Origin: Spirosoma endophyticum
GTDB lineage: Bacteria; Bacteroidota; Bacteroidia; Cytophagales; Spirosomataceae
Length of the DNA stretch: 64,000 nt
Assembly: GCF_900112365.1 (NCBI RefSeq)
Contig: NZ_FOLQ01000004.1
Span: 124,001 to 188,000 of the forward strand
Direction of reading: 5' to 3'
Below are positions 1-9,220 of this stretch, one piece after another. Position 1 is the first letter of the stretch, and every line of letters begins with the position of its first letter. The notes beneath the pieces were generated by a model. The model did no database searches. It was not told the DNA's origin and saw only the letters and a list, made by a program, of their open reading frames with translations. The translations under genes and the position numbers were made by a program.

Positions 1-180
1 TACATTTACCAGCCAGATCGTCAGTCAAATACGTATCGGTTTGAGCTGGTCCCTATCCAGACGGGCGTCACTCAAAACCATCGGACGGAAGTGGTGTTAC
101 CCAAAGGGATGAAGCCATCGTCAATTGTTCGGCAGGGCGCTTATTTCATCAGCGCCGAGCGGGCCAAACTAGCCGGGTAA
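1..180 (+). CDS. C-terminal end of an RND/HlyD-type membrane-fusion (adaptor) protein, 5' truncated by the window
   Basis: An open frame runs from base 1 to a TAA at 178-180 and gives the last 59 residues. The end reads like the membrane-proximal domain of a CzcB/CusB-type periplasmic adaptor: a beta strand with TEVVLPKGMKPSSIV, then QGAYFISAERAKLAG. These proteins bridge an inner-membrane RND pump and an outer-membrane channel. The next gene, a cation diffusion facilitator, fits a metal-efflux setting. Only the tail is visible, so the family call rests on a short match and the substrate is unknown. Confidence 0.5.
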   Translation, partial: YIYQPDRQSNTYRFELVPIQTGVTQNHRTEVVLPKGMKPSSIVRQGAYFISAERAKLAG

Positions 181-239
181 TTTTACAAATTGAACCGGTT
201 CAAGCTTTACCAACAACAACGAATTTCTGATTGTCATAC

Positions 240-1124
240 ATGGAACAACCCATAAAACCCCACCAGGCCGAACGCGGACAAAAAACAACGCTGGTCGGGA
301 TTGCCGTCAATATTGGCCTGGTTCTGATTAAAGGCACGGCCGGATGGCTGGGTCACTCCTACGCCCTCATTGCCGACGCCATGGAGTCAGGCACCGACAT
401 CGTTACCTCGATTTTTGTCTGGTTTGGTCTGCGCACGGCGTCGAAAGCGCCCGATAAAAACCATCCCTACGGCCACGGAAAAGCCGAACCCCTGGCGGCT
501 ATTGTGGTGGCTCTGGCGCTGGTTGGCGCGGCTATCCTAATTGCGGTGCAAAGTATCCGAAATATTCAGGTACCGCACGAAATTCCGGCTCCGTTTACGC
601 TGGCCGTTTTAGCTGGTGTCGTCATTGTTAAAGAAGTGCTGTTCCGACAAATCGCCAAGGTCGGGGATGAAACAGACAGCAGTGCCGTAAAAGCCGATGC
701 CTGGCATCATCGCAGCGATGCTATTACGTCCCTCACGGCCTTCGTGGGTATCAGTATTGCGCTCATTGGTGGACCCGGCTACGAGAGTGCCGACGACTGG
801 GCGGCCCTGCTGGCGTCGGTTGTCATTGTGTATAATGCCTACCACATTTTCCGTCCTTCGTTTGGTGAGATCATGGACGAAACACCCGCTGGCGACTGGC
901 GGCATGAGTTAAGTGCCATTGCGCTGACGGTGCCACAGGTGAAAGGCATTGACAAATATCGGGTTCGGAAAACTGGCTTTGAGTACTTTGTTGATTTACA
1001 CGTACTGGTGCCGGGCGGCTTAACGGTTACGGAGGGCCACGCCATCGCCCATGCCGTAAAAGCGGCCATCCTGAAAGAGAAACCGGCTATTTACGACGTA
1101 CTGGTTCATATTGAACCCGCTTAA
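240..1124 (+). CDS. Cation diffusion facilitator (CDF) family metal exporter
   Basis: Inner-membrane proton/cation antiporter exporting divalent metals (Zn, Fe, Mn or Co). The 294-residue length suits the family. Residues 39-53 carry the TM2 metal-site signature (H39, then ALIADAMESGTD). HPYGHGKAEP at 75-84 is the usual loop after TM2, and HHRSD at 156-160 is the TM5 HxxxD motif. The last ~85 residues resemble the cytoplasmic ferredoxin-like dimerisation domain (VDLHVLVPGGLTVTEGH). ATG at 240 was chosen over a TTG three codons upstream. The gene follows the end of an efflux adaptor by 59 bases and probably shares its promoter. The metal cannot be told from sequence. Confidence 0.88.
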   Translation: MEQPIKPHQAERGQKTTLVGIAVNIGLVLIKGTAGWLGHSYALIADAMESGTDIVTSIFVWFGLRTASKAPDKNHPYGHGKAEPLAAIVVALALVGAAILIAVQSIRNIQVPHEIPAPFTLAVLAGVVIVKEVLFRQIAKVGDETDSSAVKADAWHHRSDAITSLTAFVGISIALIGGPGYESADDWAALLASVVIVYNAYHIFRPSFGEIMDETPAGDWRHELSAIALTVPQVKGIDKYRVRKTGFEYFVDLHVLVPGGLTVTEGHAIAHAVKAAILKEKPAIYDVLVHIEPA

Positions 1125-1130
1125 CCAGGG

Positions 1131-1199
1131 TAGAACGCAGATTCTTATGATAACTATGATTCATAATAAATCTTAATGATCATAAAAATCAGCGTTCTA
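1131..1199. repeat. Imperfect inverted repeat between convergent genes
   Basis: Arms 1131-1151 and 1179-1199 (core TAGAACGCWGATT, then TTATGAT) match at 19 of 21 positions. The element fills the gap between the CDF gene and the convergent GH2 gene, and its right arm ends one base before the GH2 stop codon. It may act as a bidirectional terminator or belong to a REP-like family; no second copy lies in this window. Confidence 0.7.
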
Positions 1200-1200
1200 T

Positions 1201-3621
1201 TCACTGACTAATCAACTCAATAGTAGCCGCTTGCAATCCTTCCGACGTAGCATTTAGGGTTATCTTTCCTGATTTTTCGGTTGTCTGAATGATAGTCAGA
1301 CATTTACCATTGTATGCCTTGCGGTAGCTGACTTTAAAGGGTTCAAGGCTGGCCTGATAGCCATTGTCAACCCCGGCAAGTGAGCCCTCACCCTTGACGT
1401 TGAACGTGATCAAATGGTTGGCATCGGGAACGAGATTACCCTGCTCATCCAGTACGTTGACGGTGACGAATGACAAGTCTTTACCATCAGCTCTCAACGT
1501 ATTCCGATCGGCGATCAGTTGAATTTTAGCGGGTTTGCCAGCGGTCGACATCGTTCGGGTGAGCACGACTTTACCGGCTTTCCGGGAGACCGCTTTTAAC
1601 GTACCAGCTTCATACGGAACACGCCACATGACGTGCAGATCATCACCCGTTTTTTTGCGAACACCCAGCGATTTGTCGTTGAGGAAAAGCTCGACCTCAT
1701 CGGCCTGATTGTAGTACGCCCACACATCGACGTTTGCGCCTTTTTGCCAATTCCAGTGCGGAAACAGGTGCAGAACCGGCTGGTTTGTCCACTCCGATTG
1801 ATACAAATAATAGACGTCCTTAGGGAAACCAGCCAGATCCAGGATACCGAAATACGAACTTCGGGCTGGCCACGGATAGGGATGCGGTTCGCCCAGATAA
1901 TCGAAGCCCGTCCAGACATACAACCCCGCCATGTGCGGCAGTTTTTTGATGACTTTCCAGGTTTGTTCGTGCGTCGAACCCCAGTAGGCCGCTTCATTAT
2001 CGTAGGCTGAAGCCGTCCAGTCGGGGTTGCCATCTTTAAAATTGGCCGGGCCGCCTTTCCCCCACATACGTACCGAATCCGACGGCATGTCGTAATGCCC
2101 GCGCGTTTGCAGCGATGACCCCGTTTCGGAAGCGAGAATGGCCTGATTCGGAAAGGTTTTGGGGAAATCGGCGTAGGCTTCGTGCTTGTAATTGAAGCCT
2201 AATACGTCTAAAGCCCCGGAACGATAGATGAAGTTTTTTTCGGGTATATTTTCGGTCAACGCCGACGTAACGGGACGGGTTGTATCCAGTTTTTTAACAA
2301 TATCCGCCAGCTCTTTTGTGATCGTAAGCCCCGTTGAATCAAACTGTTCACGAATTTCGTTGCCGATGCTCCACATAAAAATCGACGGATGATTCCGGTC
2401 CCGACGAACCATATCTTCGAGGTCAGTTTTGTGCCAGACATCCCAATTAAGCCCGTAATCCTGCTTCGATTTCTTCTTCTTCCACATGTCGAAGGCTTCG
2501 TCCATCACGATAAAACCCATCTGATCGCACAAGTCCAGAAATTCGGGCGCGGGCGGGTTGTGCGCCGTGCGGATGCCGTTGCAGCCCATCGCCTTTAGCA
2601 ACTCAAGCTGCCGTTGCATCGCGCGTCGGTTCACGGCGGTCCCCAACGCACCCAAATCGTGATGGAGACATACGCCCAGAATCTTCATCGGTTTGCCATT
2701 CAGCGAAAAACCTGTGGCCGGATCGAACTTGAACGAGCGAACACCCAGTGGCGTCTCAAACGTATCGACCAGTTGGTTCTGACTGTAAATTCGGGTTACG
2801 ACTTTATACAGATACGGGTTTTCGATCGACCAGAGCGTTGGATTTTTAAGGTCGAATTGCTGAGATGTTATTGTTAACGTATCAATCAGACGTAGCGTCG
2901 GTACTGTTGCAGAAGCAACTTCCTTTCCCGTAGCATCCAGAATCGTGCTGGTGATGTTGACCGTTTGCGGCTTACCGCCCGTGTTACGTATTCTGGTTTG
3001 CAGTGAAACTCTGGCGTTCTGATTCGTAATCGTTGGCGTCGTCATGTAGGTTCCCCATTGATCAACAGCAAGTTGAGACGTAGTGACCAGCCGCACATTC
3101 CGGTAAATTCCCGAACCCGAATACCAGCGCGAGTTCGGTTGCGCCGAATTATCGACACGTACCGACATGACGTTTTTCTCCGTACCGAACCTGAGGTATT
3201 TACTGAGATCATACCGAAACGAGCTGTAGCCATATGGTCGCGTCCCCAGCGAATGCCCGTTAATCCAGACTTCGCTATTGCGATAGACGCCATCGAATTC
3301 CACAAAAACGGCTTTACTTTTTGCCGAAACAGGTACGGTAAACGATTTCCGATACCAGCCAATTCCCGTAGGCAAAGCGCCTTCCTGCGTGGTGCTCAGG
3401 TGACGCTCGCTAAACTGCCCTTCAATGCTCCAGTCGTGGGGCAAGGTCAGCGTTCGCCAGTCCGAATCGTTGAACAGTACGTCCTTTGCTTTCGCTTCAT
3501 CCCCCAAATAAAACCGCCAGTTTTTGTTAAAATCCAGTACAGTACGGGGTTCATTCTGGGCAAAAACGGGAGAGATTAACAGACTTAGCAGGAGCCAGGT
3601 GTGCTTAAAATTCGTCTTCAT
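1201..3621 (-). CDS. Secreted GH2 beta-galactosidase-type glycoside hydrolase
   Basis: An 806-residue exported enzyme that hydrolyses beta-galactosides or related beta-linked sugars in the periplasm or at the surface. A signal peptide ends near ISPVFAQ (residue 22). It is followed by the GH2 sugar-binding jelly-roll (about 28-185), an Ig-like domain (about 186-300) and the TIM barrel. The barrel holds GIRTAHNPP, the acid/base E422 in WSIGNEI and the probable nucleophile E499 in ASETGSS. Two C-terminal Ig-like regions follow (about 610-806). It overlaps the upstream propeller gene by four bases (ATGA at 3618-3621), so the two are translationally coupled. In this locus it could remove galactan side chains of pectin. 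Specificity within GH2 is uncertain. Confidence 0.9.
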   Translation of the reverse strand: MKTNFKHTWLLLSLLISPVFAQNEPRTVLDFNKNWRFYLGDEAKAKDVLFNDSDWRTLTLPHDWSIEGQFSERHLSTTQEGALPTGIGWYRKSFTVPVSAKSKAVFVEFDGVYRNSEVWINGHSLGTRPYGYSSFRYDLSKYLRFGTEKNVMSVRVDNSAQPNSRWYSGSGIYRNVRLVTTSQLAVDQWGTYMTTPTITNQNARVSLQTRIRNTGGKPQTVNITSTILDATGKEVASATVPTLRLIDTLTITSQQFDLKNPTLWSIENPYLYKVVTRIYSQNQLVDTFETPLGVRSFKFDPATGFSLNGKPMKILGVCLHHDLGALGTAVNRRAMQRQLELLKAMGCNGIRTAHNPPAPEFLDLCDQMGFIVMDEAFDMWKKKKSKQDYGLNWDVWHKTDLEDMVRRDRNHPSIFMWSIGNEIREQFDSTGLTITKELADIVKKLDTTRPVTSALTENIPEKNFIYRSGALDVLGFNYKHEAYADFPKTFPNQAILASETGSSLQTRGHYDMPSDSVRMWGKGGPANFKDGNPDWTASAYDNEAAYWGSTHEQTWKVIKKLPHMAGLYVWTGFDYLGEPHPYPWPARSSYFGILDLAGFPKDVYYLYQSEWTNQPVLHLFPHWNWQKGANVDVWAYYNQADEVELFLNDKSLGVRKKTGDDLHVMWRVPYEAGTLKAVSRKAGKVVLTRTMSTAGKPAKIQLIADRNTLRADGKDLSFVTVNVLDEQGNLVPDANHLITFNVKGEGSLAGVDNGYQASLEPFKVSYRKAYNGKCLTIIQTTEKSGKITLNATSEGLQAATIELISQ

Positions 3622-4733
3622 GGCTTCTTATTGGCAGGTGCAGGTACGAATGTCTTCTTGCTTTTCCCTAAATCGACCGACGTAGCAACGGCGATGCCCC
3701 GTTGTTCGGCTTTGTTGACGGCGCAATAGAAGTGATAGACAACGCCTTTGTGCTTCATGACAAATGACTTGTGGGCATACAAATCATCATAGGGTTCCGA
3801 CGGTTCGACCAGATTTGCGCCCGTCCAATCGGTCCAGTTGACCAAATCGGTGGAGACGGCAAACCGGTTGAAGGCTCCTTTTCGATCTTCCCAGAAGGCT
3901 CCGAAATAGAACATGACGTAGAGGTTATCGATTTTCTGAATCACGGCGTCGCCCGTAATACCAGCCGGATGCATCATAACGGGCTCTTTATGAAAGCGTT
4001 GCCAGCTCAGCATATCGTCAGAAACCGCCATACCGATCCGTTCGAACCAGCGGGTTTTATTCACCCCGGTCGTGTCGCCGTTGGCGTTGTAATACATCAC
4101 AAACGGGTGCCCCGTCAGTTTTTTGGGATCATGAATGACAGTGCTCTTGTACAATTTTCGATTTTCCCACCAGCGGGTATCGGCGTCTTTGGCGGTCAGT
4201 ACGGGCTTCGATTGTCGCTGCCACTCGTGCACCTTCGCGGGGTCCTGCATTGTAGAGGCTATGCCAATCGACAGATCACCAGCTTCGTAGCCCCTGGCAG
4301 CACCGCCGATGTAGGATAGCCAGTATCTGTTCTGGTATTTCTGCAGTTCGTAGTTGCCGCCCCATTGATAATTCTGCAAGGCGTTATAACCCGCTTTCTG
4401 ATTGGCGTCCCATTGGGTACTGTCGGAGAACGACATAATACGTCCCATCGTCTCCCAGTTCAACAAATCGTTGCTTTTTGCCAGCCAGGTTTCATAACCA
4501 CGCCCGTCATAGATCAGGTACGTCATATACCATCGTTTGCCTTTCTTAAACACCGTCGGGCAATCCATCTTCCGCAAATTATCGGCGGGGGTCATTACTA
4601 GTCCATACTTGAACGGCGTTTTAACTTCGGCATAAATTCGCTGCATCTGCGCGTCGGAAACAGGTGCAAACTGAGCAAAAAGAGCTATGGATAGAAGGCA
4701 AAGAAGTACAATTCGGACGATTTGTAAGGTCAT
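3618..4733 (-). CDS. Secreted five-bladed beta-propeller glycosidase (GH43/GH32/GH130-like superfamily)
   Basis: A 371-residue exported protein with a signal peptide ending near APVSDAQ. KMDCPTVFKKGKRWYMTY is the first-blade motif, with the candidate catalytic Asp in MDCP. GDLSIGIAST and AGITGDAVIQKIDNLYVMFY are later blade motifs. Such propellers include arabinanases, xylosidases and phosphorylases acting on plant glycans. ATG at 4733 is preferred over a TTG four codons upstream. It is the first gene of a two-gene unit with the GH2 enzyme, with a promoter-like box 38 bases upstream. I cannot assign a specific GH family; GH43-like is the best description. Confidence 0.72.
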   Translation of the reverse strand: MTLQIVRIVLLCLLSIALFAQFAPVSDAQMQRIYAEVKTPFKYGLVMTPADNLRKMDCPTVFKKGKRWYMTYLIYDGRGYETWLAKSNDLLNWETMGRIMSFSDSTQWDANQKAGYNALQNYQWGGNYELQKYQNRYWLSYIGGAARGYEAGDLSIGIASTMQDPAKVHEWQRQSKPVLTAKDADTRWWENRKLYKSTVIHDPKKLTGHPFVMYYNANGDTTGVNKTRWFERIGMAVSDDMLSWQRFHKEPVMMHPAGITGDAVIQKIDNLYVMFYFGAFWEDRKGAFNRFAVSTDLVNWTDWTGANLVEPSEPYDDLYAHKSFVMKHKGVVYHFYCAVNKAEQRGIAVATSVDLGKSKKTFVPAPANKKP

Positions 4734-4770
4734 TACGCTGGTCAATTAGTTCCTATGGCGAGTCAGAGTA

Positions 4771-4778
4771 CAAATCTA
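4771..4778 (-). promoter_or_regulatory. Bacteroidetes-type -7 box for the propeller/GH2 unit
   Basis: On the minus strand the bases read TAGATTTG, a match to TAnnTTTG. The box lies 38 bases upstream of the ATG at 4733. No convincing TTG -33 element lies at the usual 19-21 base spacing, so this is a weak candidate. Confidence 0.35.
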
Positions 4779-4884
4779 TCCGTGATAAAGCCTATGTCTA
4801 TCTATTATTTTTCCTGAAGATTATACCATGTTAGCGTGGATGATTTTTAGAAAGCTTGAATCTTTCGGGAAGTTCGGTTTAAGG

Positions 4885-7860
4885 TTATTGCATCAGCTTC
4901 TCCAAATCCTCAAACTTCCGAATGGCGTTTACAGGCAGATTTTCGCCTTTTTCACCGAAGACGTACATCGCCGGGTATTTCTCGATGGTGCATTTCGATT
5001 CGTCGATGTTGCCGGATTTGTCCTGCACTTTTTTGAGGTCCAGCGCAAAGTTCTTCGCAAGAAAATCGTACAGTGCCAGCCGCTTGTTAACACCGTAATC
5101 ATGGCCTTCCTGCGGCAGATGCACATTTTTTACAGCGTCCGTTTTTCCATAGAATTCATAGATACGTTGCAGAAAAGGGAATTCTGTATCGGGTACGTGC
5201 TGGGTCCAGTCTTTGCCGTCGGTGATGGCTAATTGCGGTCGGGGAGCCGCCATCGCAGCAATCTCTACGTTGTTGGTGCCGGTGCCGCAGAGGTGTACGC
5301 CCATGCCGCTTTCGCAGGGACAACCACCACTATGATAGGACGATAGCATCACGACCGGCACACTCAACGTAATGCGATCGTCCAGAGCGGTCAGCAGCAT
5401 CGTCTGGCTTCCTCCGCCCGATCCGCCACTGATGGCAACCCGCTTTGGGTCGGCGTTTTTGAGCGTTAATAGCCAATCCAGACTACGCATTCCGTTCAGA
5501 ACCTGAATCGTTTGGGCGAGACTTTTCCGGTGATCCTCCGGCTTGAATTGCAAGGCCGATTCGCCCCACGCGAACAGGTCATAGCTAAAGGCAATAGCCC
5601 CCATTCGAGCCTGCATCGCGCACCGATACTGCGCGTCGGCCCGATAGCGGCCATCGCCAAAATGCCCATCGGGATTGAGAATTACGGGCATCAAAACTTT
5701 GGTATTCAGCGGTTTGTAGAGCGATCCCGTTACGTATAAACCCGGCAACGTTTCAATCGCTACGTTCTCGACGGTGTAGCCGTCGTAAGTACGTTTGTTC
5801 GTAATAATTGGCTGACTGTTGGGTTTGGCTGGCAGATGCGACAGTTTGAGAGCGTGCCACATGCAGGTTTTCAACTCCGCTTTGCGCTTTTCCCAGCTCG
5901 CTACATCGGTGTACAATGTAGCGAGATAGTCAAGTTGCTGTTTGCCTTCGTCGGGCGTTTTGAGGTGGTATTGAAACGCCTGAAGTTTGTATTTTTTATC
6001 GCCTTCTTTTGCGAACGTAATGTCTTGCGACGCCAGGATATTCGTCATCGTTTTCTCGACATCAGCCGGTCGGAATCGCCAGTCGGCATACGTAACGAAT
6101 TTGTCTTTTATCAACTCTTCGGGGTAGCGAATCTTTACGGCATAGCGATGTTCAATTTCACCGATTACTTCTTTGAGGGGCTTTTTGAACTGATCATCAG
6201 ATGTTTGCGCGGATGCGACCAGACTGCATCCAAGCAACAAAACGAGGACGCCTAGTTTTGATGCCGCATCAAATTTTGCCCTGATCGACGCTTCAGCCGT
6301 TTCTTTTGCTGCTTCTCTCGATGCAGTTCGCCAGCCGCTGTACAACAGATTTCTGTCGAGTTTCGGCTTGGGGAAGAACAGACTCGCTACATAGCCGACG
6401 CCAATCACGATCAGGTGGCTATACACGCCCAGCATCAGTTTGTGATGCGTAAAATTGTAATTACCCAGATCCAGCAGCAGTCGTTTGTTATCGCCGTAAC
6501 CGATTTTAGTTGAAGTCAGAAACGCATAGGCCGTAAACAGAATACAGATGATGATCGCAATATTGATACCCTGTTTATTGGCTCTCGCGCTGAAAATCCC
6601 AAGCAGAAAAATTCCGACGATCCCGCCCGAAAAAATGGCATATAACGTAAAAACAATCCCTAGAACCCCTTCATTTCCAGCCTGCAAATAAATTGCTCCA
6701 ATGCCAATTGCGATTATGCCCGAGAGGACGACAATCCCCTTGCTGATGGTCAAATATTCTTTGTCGGTACGGGCCGGGCGGAATTTTTTATAGAAATCTT
6801 CCAGGCCAACGGCCGCCAGCGAATTCAGGTCAGCGCTGAGGCTGCAAATGGCCGCCGAAATCATAGCCGCCAGAATAAATCCAACCACGCCCGTCGGGAA
6901 TTTCGTCATGATAAAATACGGAAAGACGGCGTCAGGACGTAGTGACGACGGCAATGGCTGTTGCTTGTAATAGACAAACAAAGCGGTGCCGATGAACATG
7001 AACAACGCCCAAACCGGCACCGTTAGCGAAATGCCTAAAATGGAGGCTTTGATAGCGGCTTTATCGGTTTTGGCAGTCAGATACCGTTGGACCACGGTCT
7101 GGTCGGTACCGTATTTCTGAACGGCATAGAACGCGCCGTTGATGACCATGACGATGAACGTTAGCTTCGTAAAATCGAGTTCGTAAGGTCCAAAACCCGT
7201 TCGATTACTGGCAGACGCTACGTTGATGATTTCGGGTAAGCCGCCTTTGACGGAGAAAATAATGACCGTCACGCAGAGAATGCCACTGGCGAACAGCATG
7301 AATCCCTGAAAAACATCCAGCCAGATAACAGCCTCGATTCCGCCCAACAGATTGACGGCGATGATGATCAGTCCAACCAGAACAATGATGTAGAAGGTGT
7401 TGCCGCCGGTCATGTTGGTCAGGGCAACGGCCAATAGAAAAAAGACAGTCCCCATTGACGAAAACTGTCTGAGAACGAACGCGATAGAGCTATAATACCG
7501 GGCAAAACTACCAAAGCGTTTTTCGAAATATTCGTACGTACTAAGCCCGATCACCTTGCGATACAGTGGCACAATAAACCAGATGGTACCGAGCAACACA
7601 ATGGGCACCATTAAGCCCTGTACCAGCAAAATCCAGTTTGACGAATAGCCTTCGCTCGGATACCCCAGGAACGTAACGCTGCTGATCAACGTAGCCAGCA
7701 GCGACATCCCAATTGCCCAGGCGGGTACCCGGCCTTTGGCAGCAAAATACGTCTGGGTTGTATTCTGATTTTTAGCGTAGCGCAAACCAAAATACAGGTT
7801 GATTATCAACACCGTAACGATTATCAGGTAATCTAGTACGCTCAAGGTTAGGTTTGGCAT
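4885..7860 (-). CDS. Sodium/solute symporter fused to a periplasmic STN-like plus alpha/beta-hydrolase (acetylxylan-esterase-like) module
   Basis: A 991-residue fusion. Residues 1 to about 515 are an SSS-family symporter with about 13 TM helices, starting LSVLDYLIIVTVLIINLYFG. It would import a sugar or sugar acid with Na+. Residues about 537-555 (LGVLVLLLGCSLVASAQ) look like a former signal peptide now serving as an extra TM segment. About 557-635 resembles an STN/DUF4974-like domain. About 680-975 is an alpha/beta hydrolase with nucleophile motif GGSGGGSQ (Ser near 814), DGKDW and GHDYG (His near 920). No stop or ATG separates the halves, so the fusion looks real. The hydrolase would face the periplasm, beside the transporter entrance. 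The substrate is unknown; an acetylated sugar is my inference. Confidence 0.85.
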   Translation of the reverse strand: MPNLTLSVLDYLIIVTVLIINLYFGLRYAKNQNTTQTYFAAKGRVPAWAIGMSLLATLISSVTFLGYPSEGYSSNWILLVQGLMVPIVLLGTIWFIVPLYRKVIGLSTYEYFEKRFGSFARYYSSIAFVLRQFSSMGTVFFLLAVALTNMTGGNTFYIIVLVGLIIIAVNLLGGIEAVIWLDVFQGFMLFASGILCVTVIIFSVKGGLPEIINVASASNRTGFGPYELDFTKLTFIVMVINGAFYAVQKYGTDQTVVQRYLTAKTDKAAIKASILGISLTVPVWALFMFIGTALFVYYKQQPLPSSLRPDAVFPYFIMTKFPTGVVGFILAAMISAAICSLSADLNSLAAVGLEDFYKKFRPARTDKEYLTISKGIVVLSGIIAIGIGAIYLQAGNEGVLGIVFTLYAIFSGGIVGIFLLGIFSARANKQGINIAIIICILFTAYAFLTSTKIGYGDNKRLLLDLGNYNFTHHKLMLGVYSHLIVIGVGYVASLFFPKPKLDRNLLYSGWRTASREAAKETAEASIRAKFDAASKLGVLVLLLGCSLVASAQTSDDQFKKPLKEVIGEIEHRYAVKIRYPEELIKDKFVTYADWRFRPADVEKTMTNILASQDITFAKEGDKKYKLQAFQYHLKTPDEGKQQLDYLATLYTDVASWEKRKAELKTCMWHALKLSHLPAKPNSQPIITNKRTYDGYTVENVAIETLPGLYVTGSLYKPLNTKVLMPVILNPDGHFGDGRYRADAQYRCAMQARMGAIAFSYDLFAWGESALQFKPEDHRKSLAQTIQVLNGMRSLDWLLTLKNADPKRVAISGGSGGGSQTMLLTALDDRITLSVPVVMLSSYHSGGCPCESGMGVHLCGTGTNNVEIAAMAAPRPQLAITDGKDWTQHVPDTEFPFLQRIYEFYGKTDAVKNVHLPQEGHDYGVNKRLALYDFLAKNFALDLKKVQDKSGNIDESKCTIEKYPAMYVFGEKGENLPVNAIRKFEDLEKLMQ

Positions 7861-7901
7861 TCGGTTTGGAAATTAATGTATCCACAGGCCGGGCCGCGTT
7901 C

Positions 7902-7952
7902 GGCTTCAGTCCGTGTTTGAATTAGCCTGATTCACGAGCTTTAGTCCGTGAA
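7902..7952. repeat. Short REP-like element with a direct repeat and hairpin
   Basis: The 14-mers at 7902-7915 (GGCTTCAGTCCGTG) and 7937-7950 (AGCTTTAGTCCGTG) differ at two positions. The second is also part of a hairpin, TTCACG at 7931-7936 with CGTGAA at 7947-7952. It lies between the sugar-acid kinase stop and the symporter start. No function can be assigned. Confidence 0.5.
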
Positions 7953-7972
7953 TATGGTAGAAATGCGCTCCT

Positions 7973-9124
7973 TCAAAACGTCCATAAATCCGGAGACCAG
8001 CGGTAGCTACCCGGTTTTACGGTAATGTGCAAATTGTCCTGGCCGACAACGGCGCTTCGAATGACACCAGCCCCCAGCTCCTGCGTTACGACCAGTCGCG
8101 TAACGCCAAGTTCGCGCAGGATAGCCGACGCCGTTGAGCCCCCTTCAATAATCAGTTCGTCCACCGACAACTGGTTGAGCACCTGCTTCACCGCTTTCGC
8201 CATGACGGTTCTCAAGTGGACCGCCAGCCTGCTGGTGTCTACGGTCGATCCGGATTTCATGGCTATGATAACCTGCTCATTTCGTTGAAAACAGTCGGCA
8301 ATCCGGGCTACCCATTTGGCTAATTCAGCCGTTTCCTGATCTCCGGGATACATCAACGTATCCGGCATATAACAAACAGAATTTCCGCTCATTGCCGCTT
8401 TTTTTACCAACTCAACGCTCTGGCCAAAGGCACTTCCGCATACATAAAGCCTGCACTGGCCCAGGGTACTTACTGGTGTTATTGACCGTTTGGACACGTA
8501 GTGAGATCCCAGAATAGCCGTAAAGAAACCCGAGCCACCACCCGGCAACGTCTGCTCATCGACACGGCTAGCCCATGCCTGTAGATCACCCTGCGTGCCA
8601 ACCTCGCCGATAACAATACCCGGCTGGACCAAAGCTTCCGTTGGCGATTGCACCGTTATTGGTACGTCGTTTCTGGCCAGTCGCTTCAGTACGTTCGATT
8701 CGGTGATCGGAAATTCCGGATCTTTCGAAAAATGGGTCCGGTGAATCAGTTCTCCCTGAACGTAATAATGGCCATCGATCAGAATTCTACCCAACGCCGG
8801 ATTGGCCGGAACAATCAGCGCTTTGGCCAGGCCCAGGACGGCTAGCTGAGCCATGGTTTCCGAAATAACGTGCCCACGCAGCACCGAATCGACTTTTTTG
8901 AAAATCAACCGGGGCTTCATCGCCTGTAAAGCCGCACTTACGTCGGTCATGATGGCTACCGCTTCCGGCTCCGAAACCGATCGGGCATCCGTCGCAATAA
9001 TCAGTAACTCAGCCTTCGACTGTGGATTGACGGACATGGCTAACTCTACATCGAGCCCATACGTCAACCCAATGCCGCCCAACTCGGCGGCCCCCGTTAA
9101 ATCGTCTGCAATGACTGCGATCAT
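7973..9124 (-). CDS. Four-carbon acid sugar kinase family protein (DUF1537 type)
   Basis: A 383-residue cytoplasmic kinase of the DtnK/OtnK family, which phosphorylates D-threonate, D-erythronate or 3-oxo-tetronates. The N-terminal substrate domain opens with IADDLTGAAELGG. The C-terminal nucleotide-binding domain has KSGSTVDTSRL, IIEGGSTASAIL and the closing motif VKPGSYRW. The start ATG lies just left of a palindromic element (9130-9220). The next gene upstream is a PdxA-like dehydrogenase, the known functional partner: kinase product, then oxidation and decarboxylation to dihydroxyacetone phosphate. The exact substrate is not visible from sequence. Confidence 0.87.
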   Translation of the reverse strand: MIAVIADDLTGAAELGGIGLTYGLDVELAMSVNPQSKAELLIIATDARSVSEPEAVAIMTDVSAALQAMKPRLIFKKVDSVLRGHVISETMAQLAVLGLAKALIVPANPALGRILIDGHYYVQGELIHRTHFSKDPEFPITESNVLKRLARNDVPITVQSPTEALVQPGIVIGEVGTQGDLQAWASRVDEQTLPGGGSGFFTAILGSHYVSKRSITPVSTLGQCRLYVCGSAFGQSVELVKKAAMSGNSVCYMPDTLMYPGDQETAELAKWVARIADCFQRNEQVIIAMKSGSTVDTSRLAVHLRTVMAKAVKQVLNQLSVDELIIEGGSTASAILRELGVTRLVVTQELGAGVIRSAVVGQDNLHITVKPGSYRWSPDLWTF

Positions 9125-9129
9125 GGTCT

Positions 9130-9220
9130 AATGAGCGAAAGAGTGAATGAGCGAATGAGCGAAAGAGCGAAAATTAGCGCAGTTTTTTCGCTCTTTCACT
9201 CATTCACTCTTTCGCTCATT
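9130..9220. repeat. Palindromic element, family A (GAGYGAAAGAG repeats), copy 1
   Basis: A large hairpin of iterated GAGCGAAA/GAGTGAA units; arms run about 9130-9173 and 9183-9220, with an 8-base insertion in the left arm. It overlaps the 3' end of the PdxA-like gene, so that protein's last residues (MSERVNE) and its TGA are encoded by the element. Further copies lie at 46929-47018 and 53067-53156. Confidence 0.8.

Noticed and set aside
4885..7860. Fusion created by a sequencing frameshift
   Set aside because: The reading frame stays open with good domain content on both sides and no ATG occurs at the joint; still listed as a check in the finding.
9130..9220. CRISPR-like array
   Set aside because: The short GAGCGAAA units have no unique spacers of regular length and form a hairpin; no cas gene is nearby.
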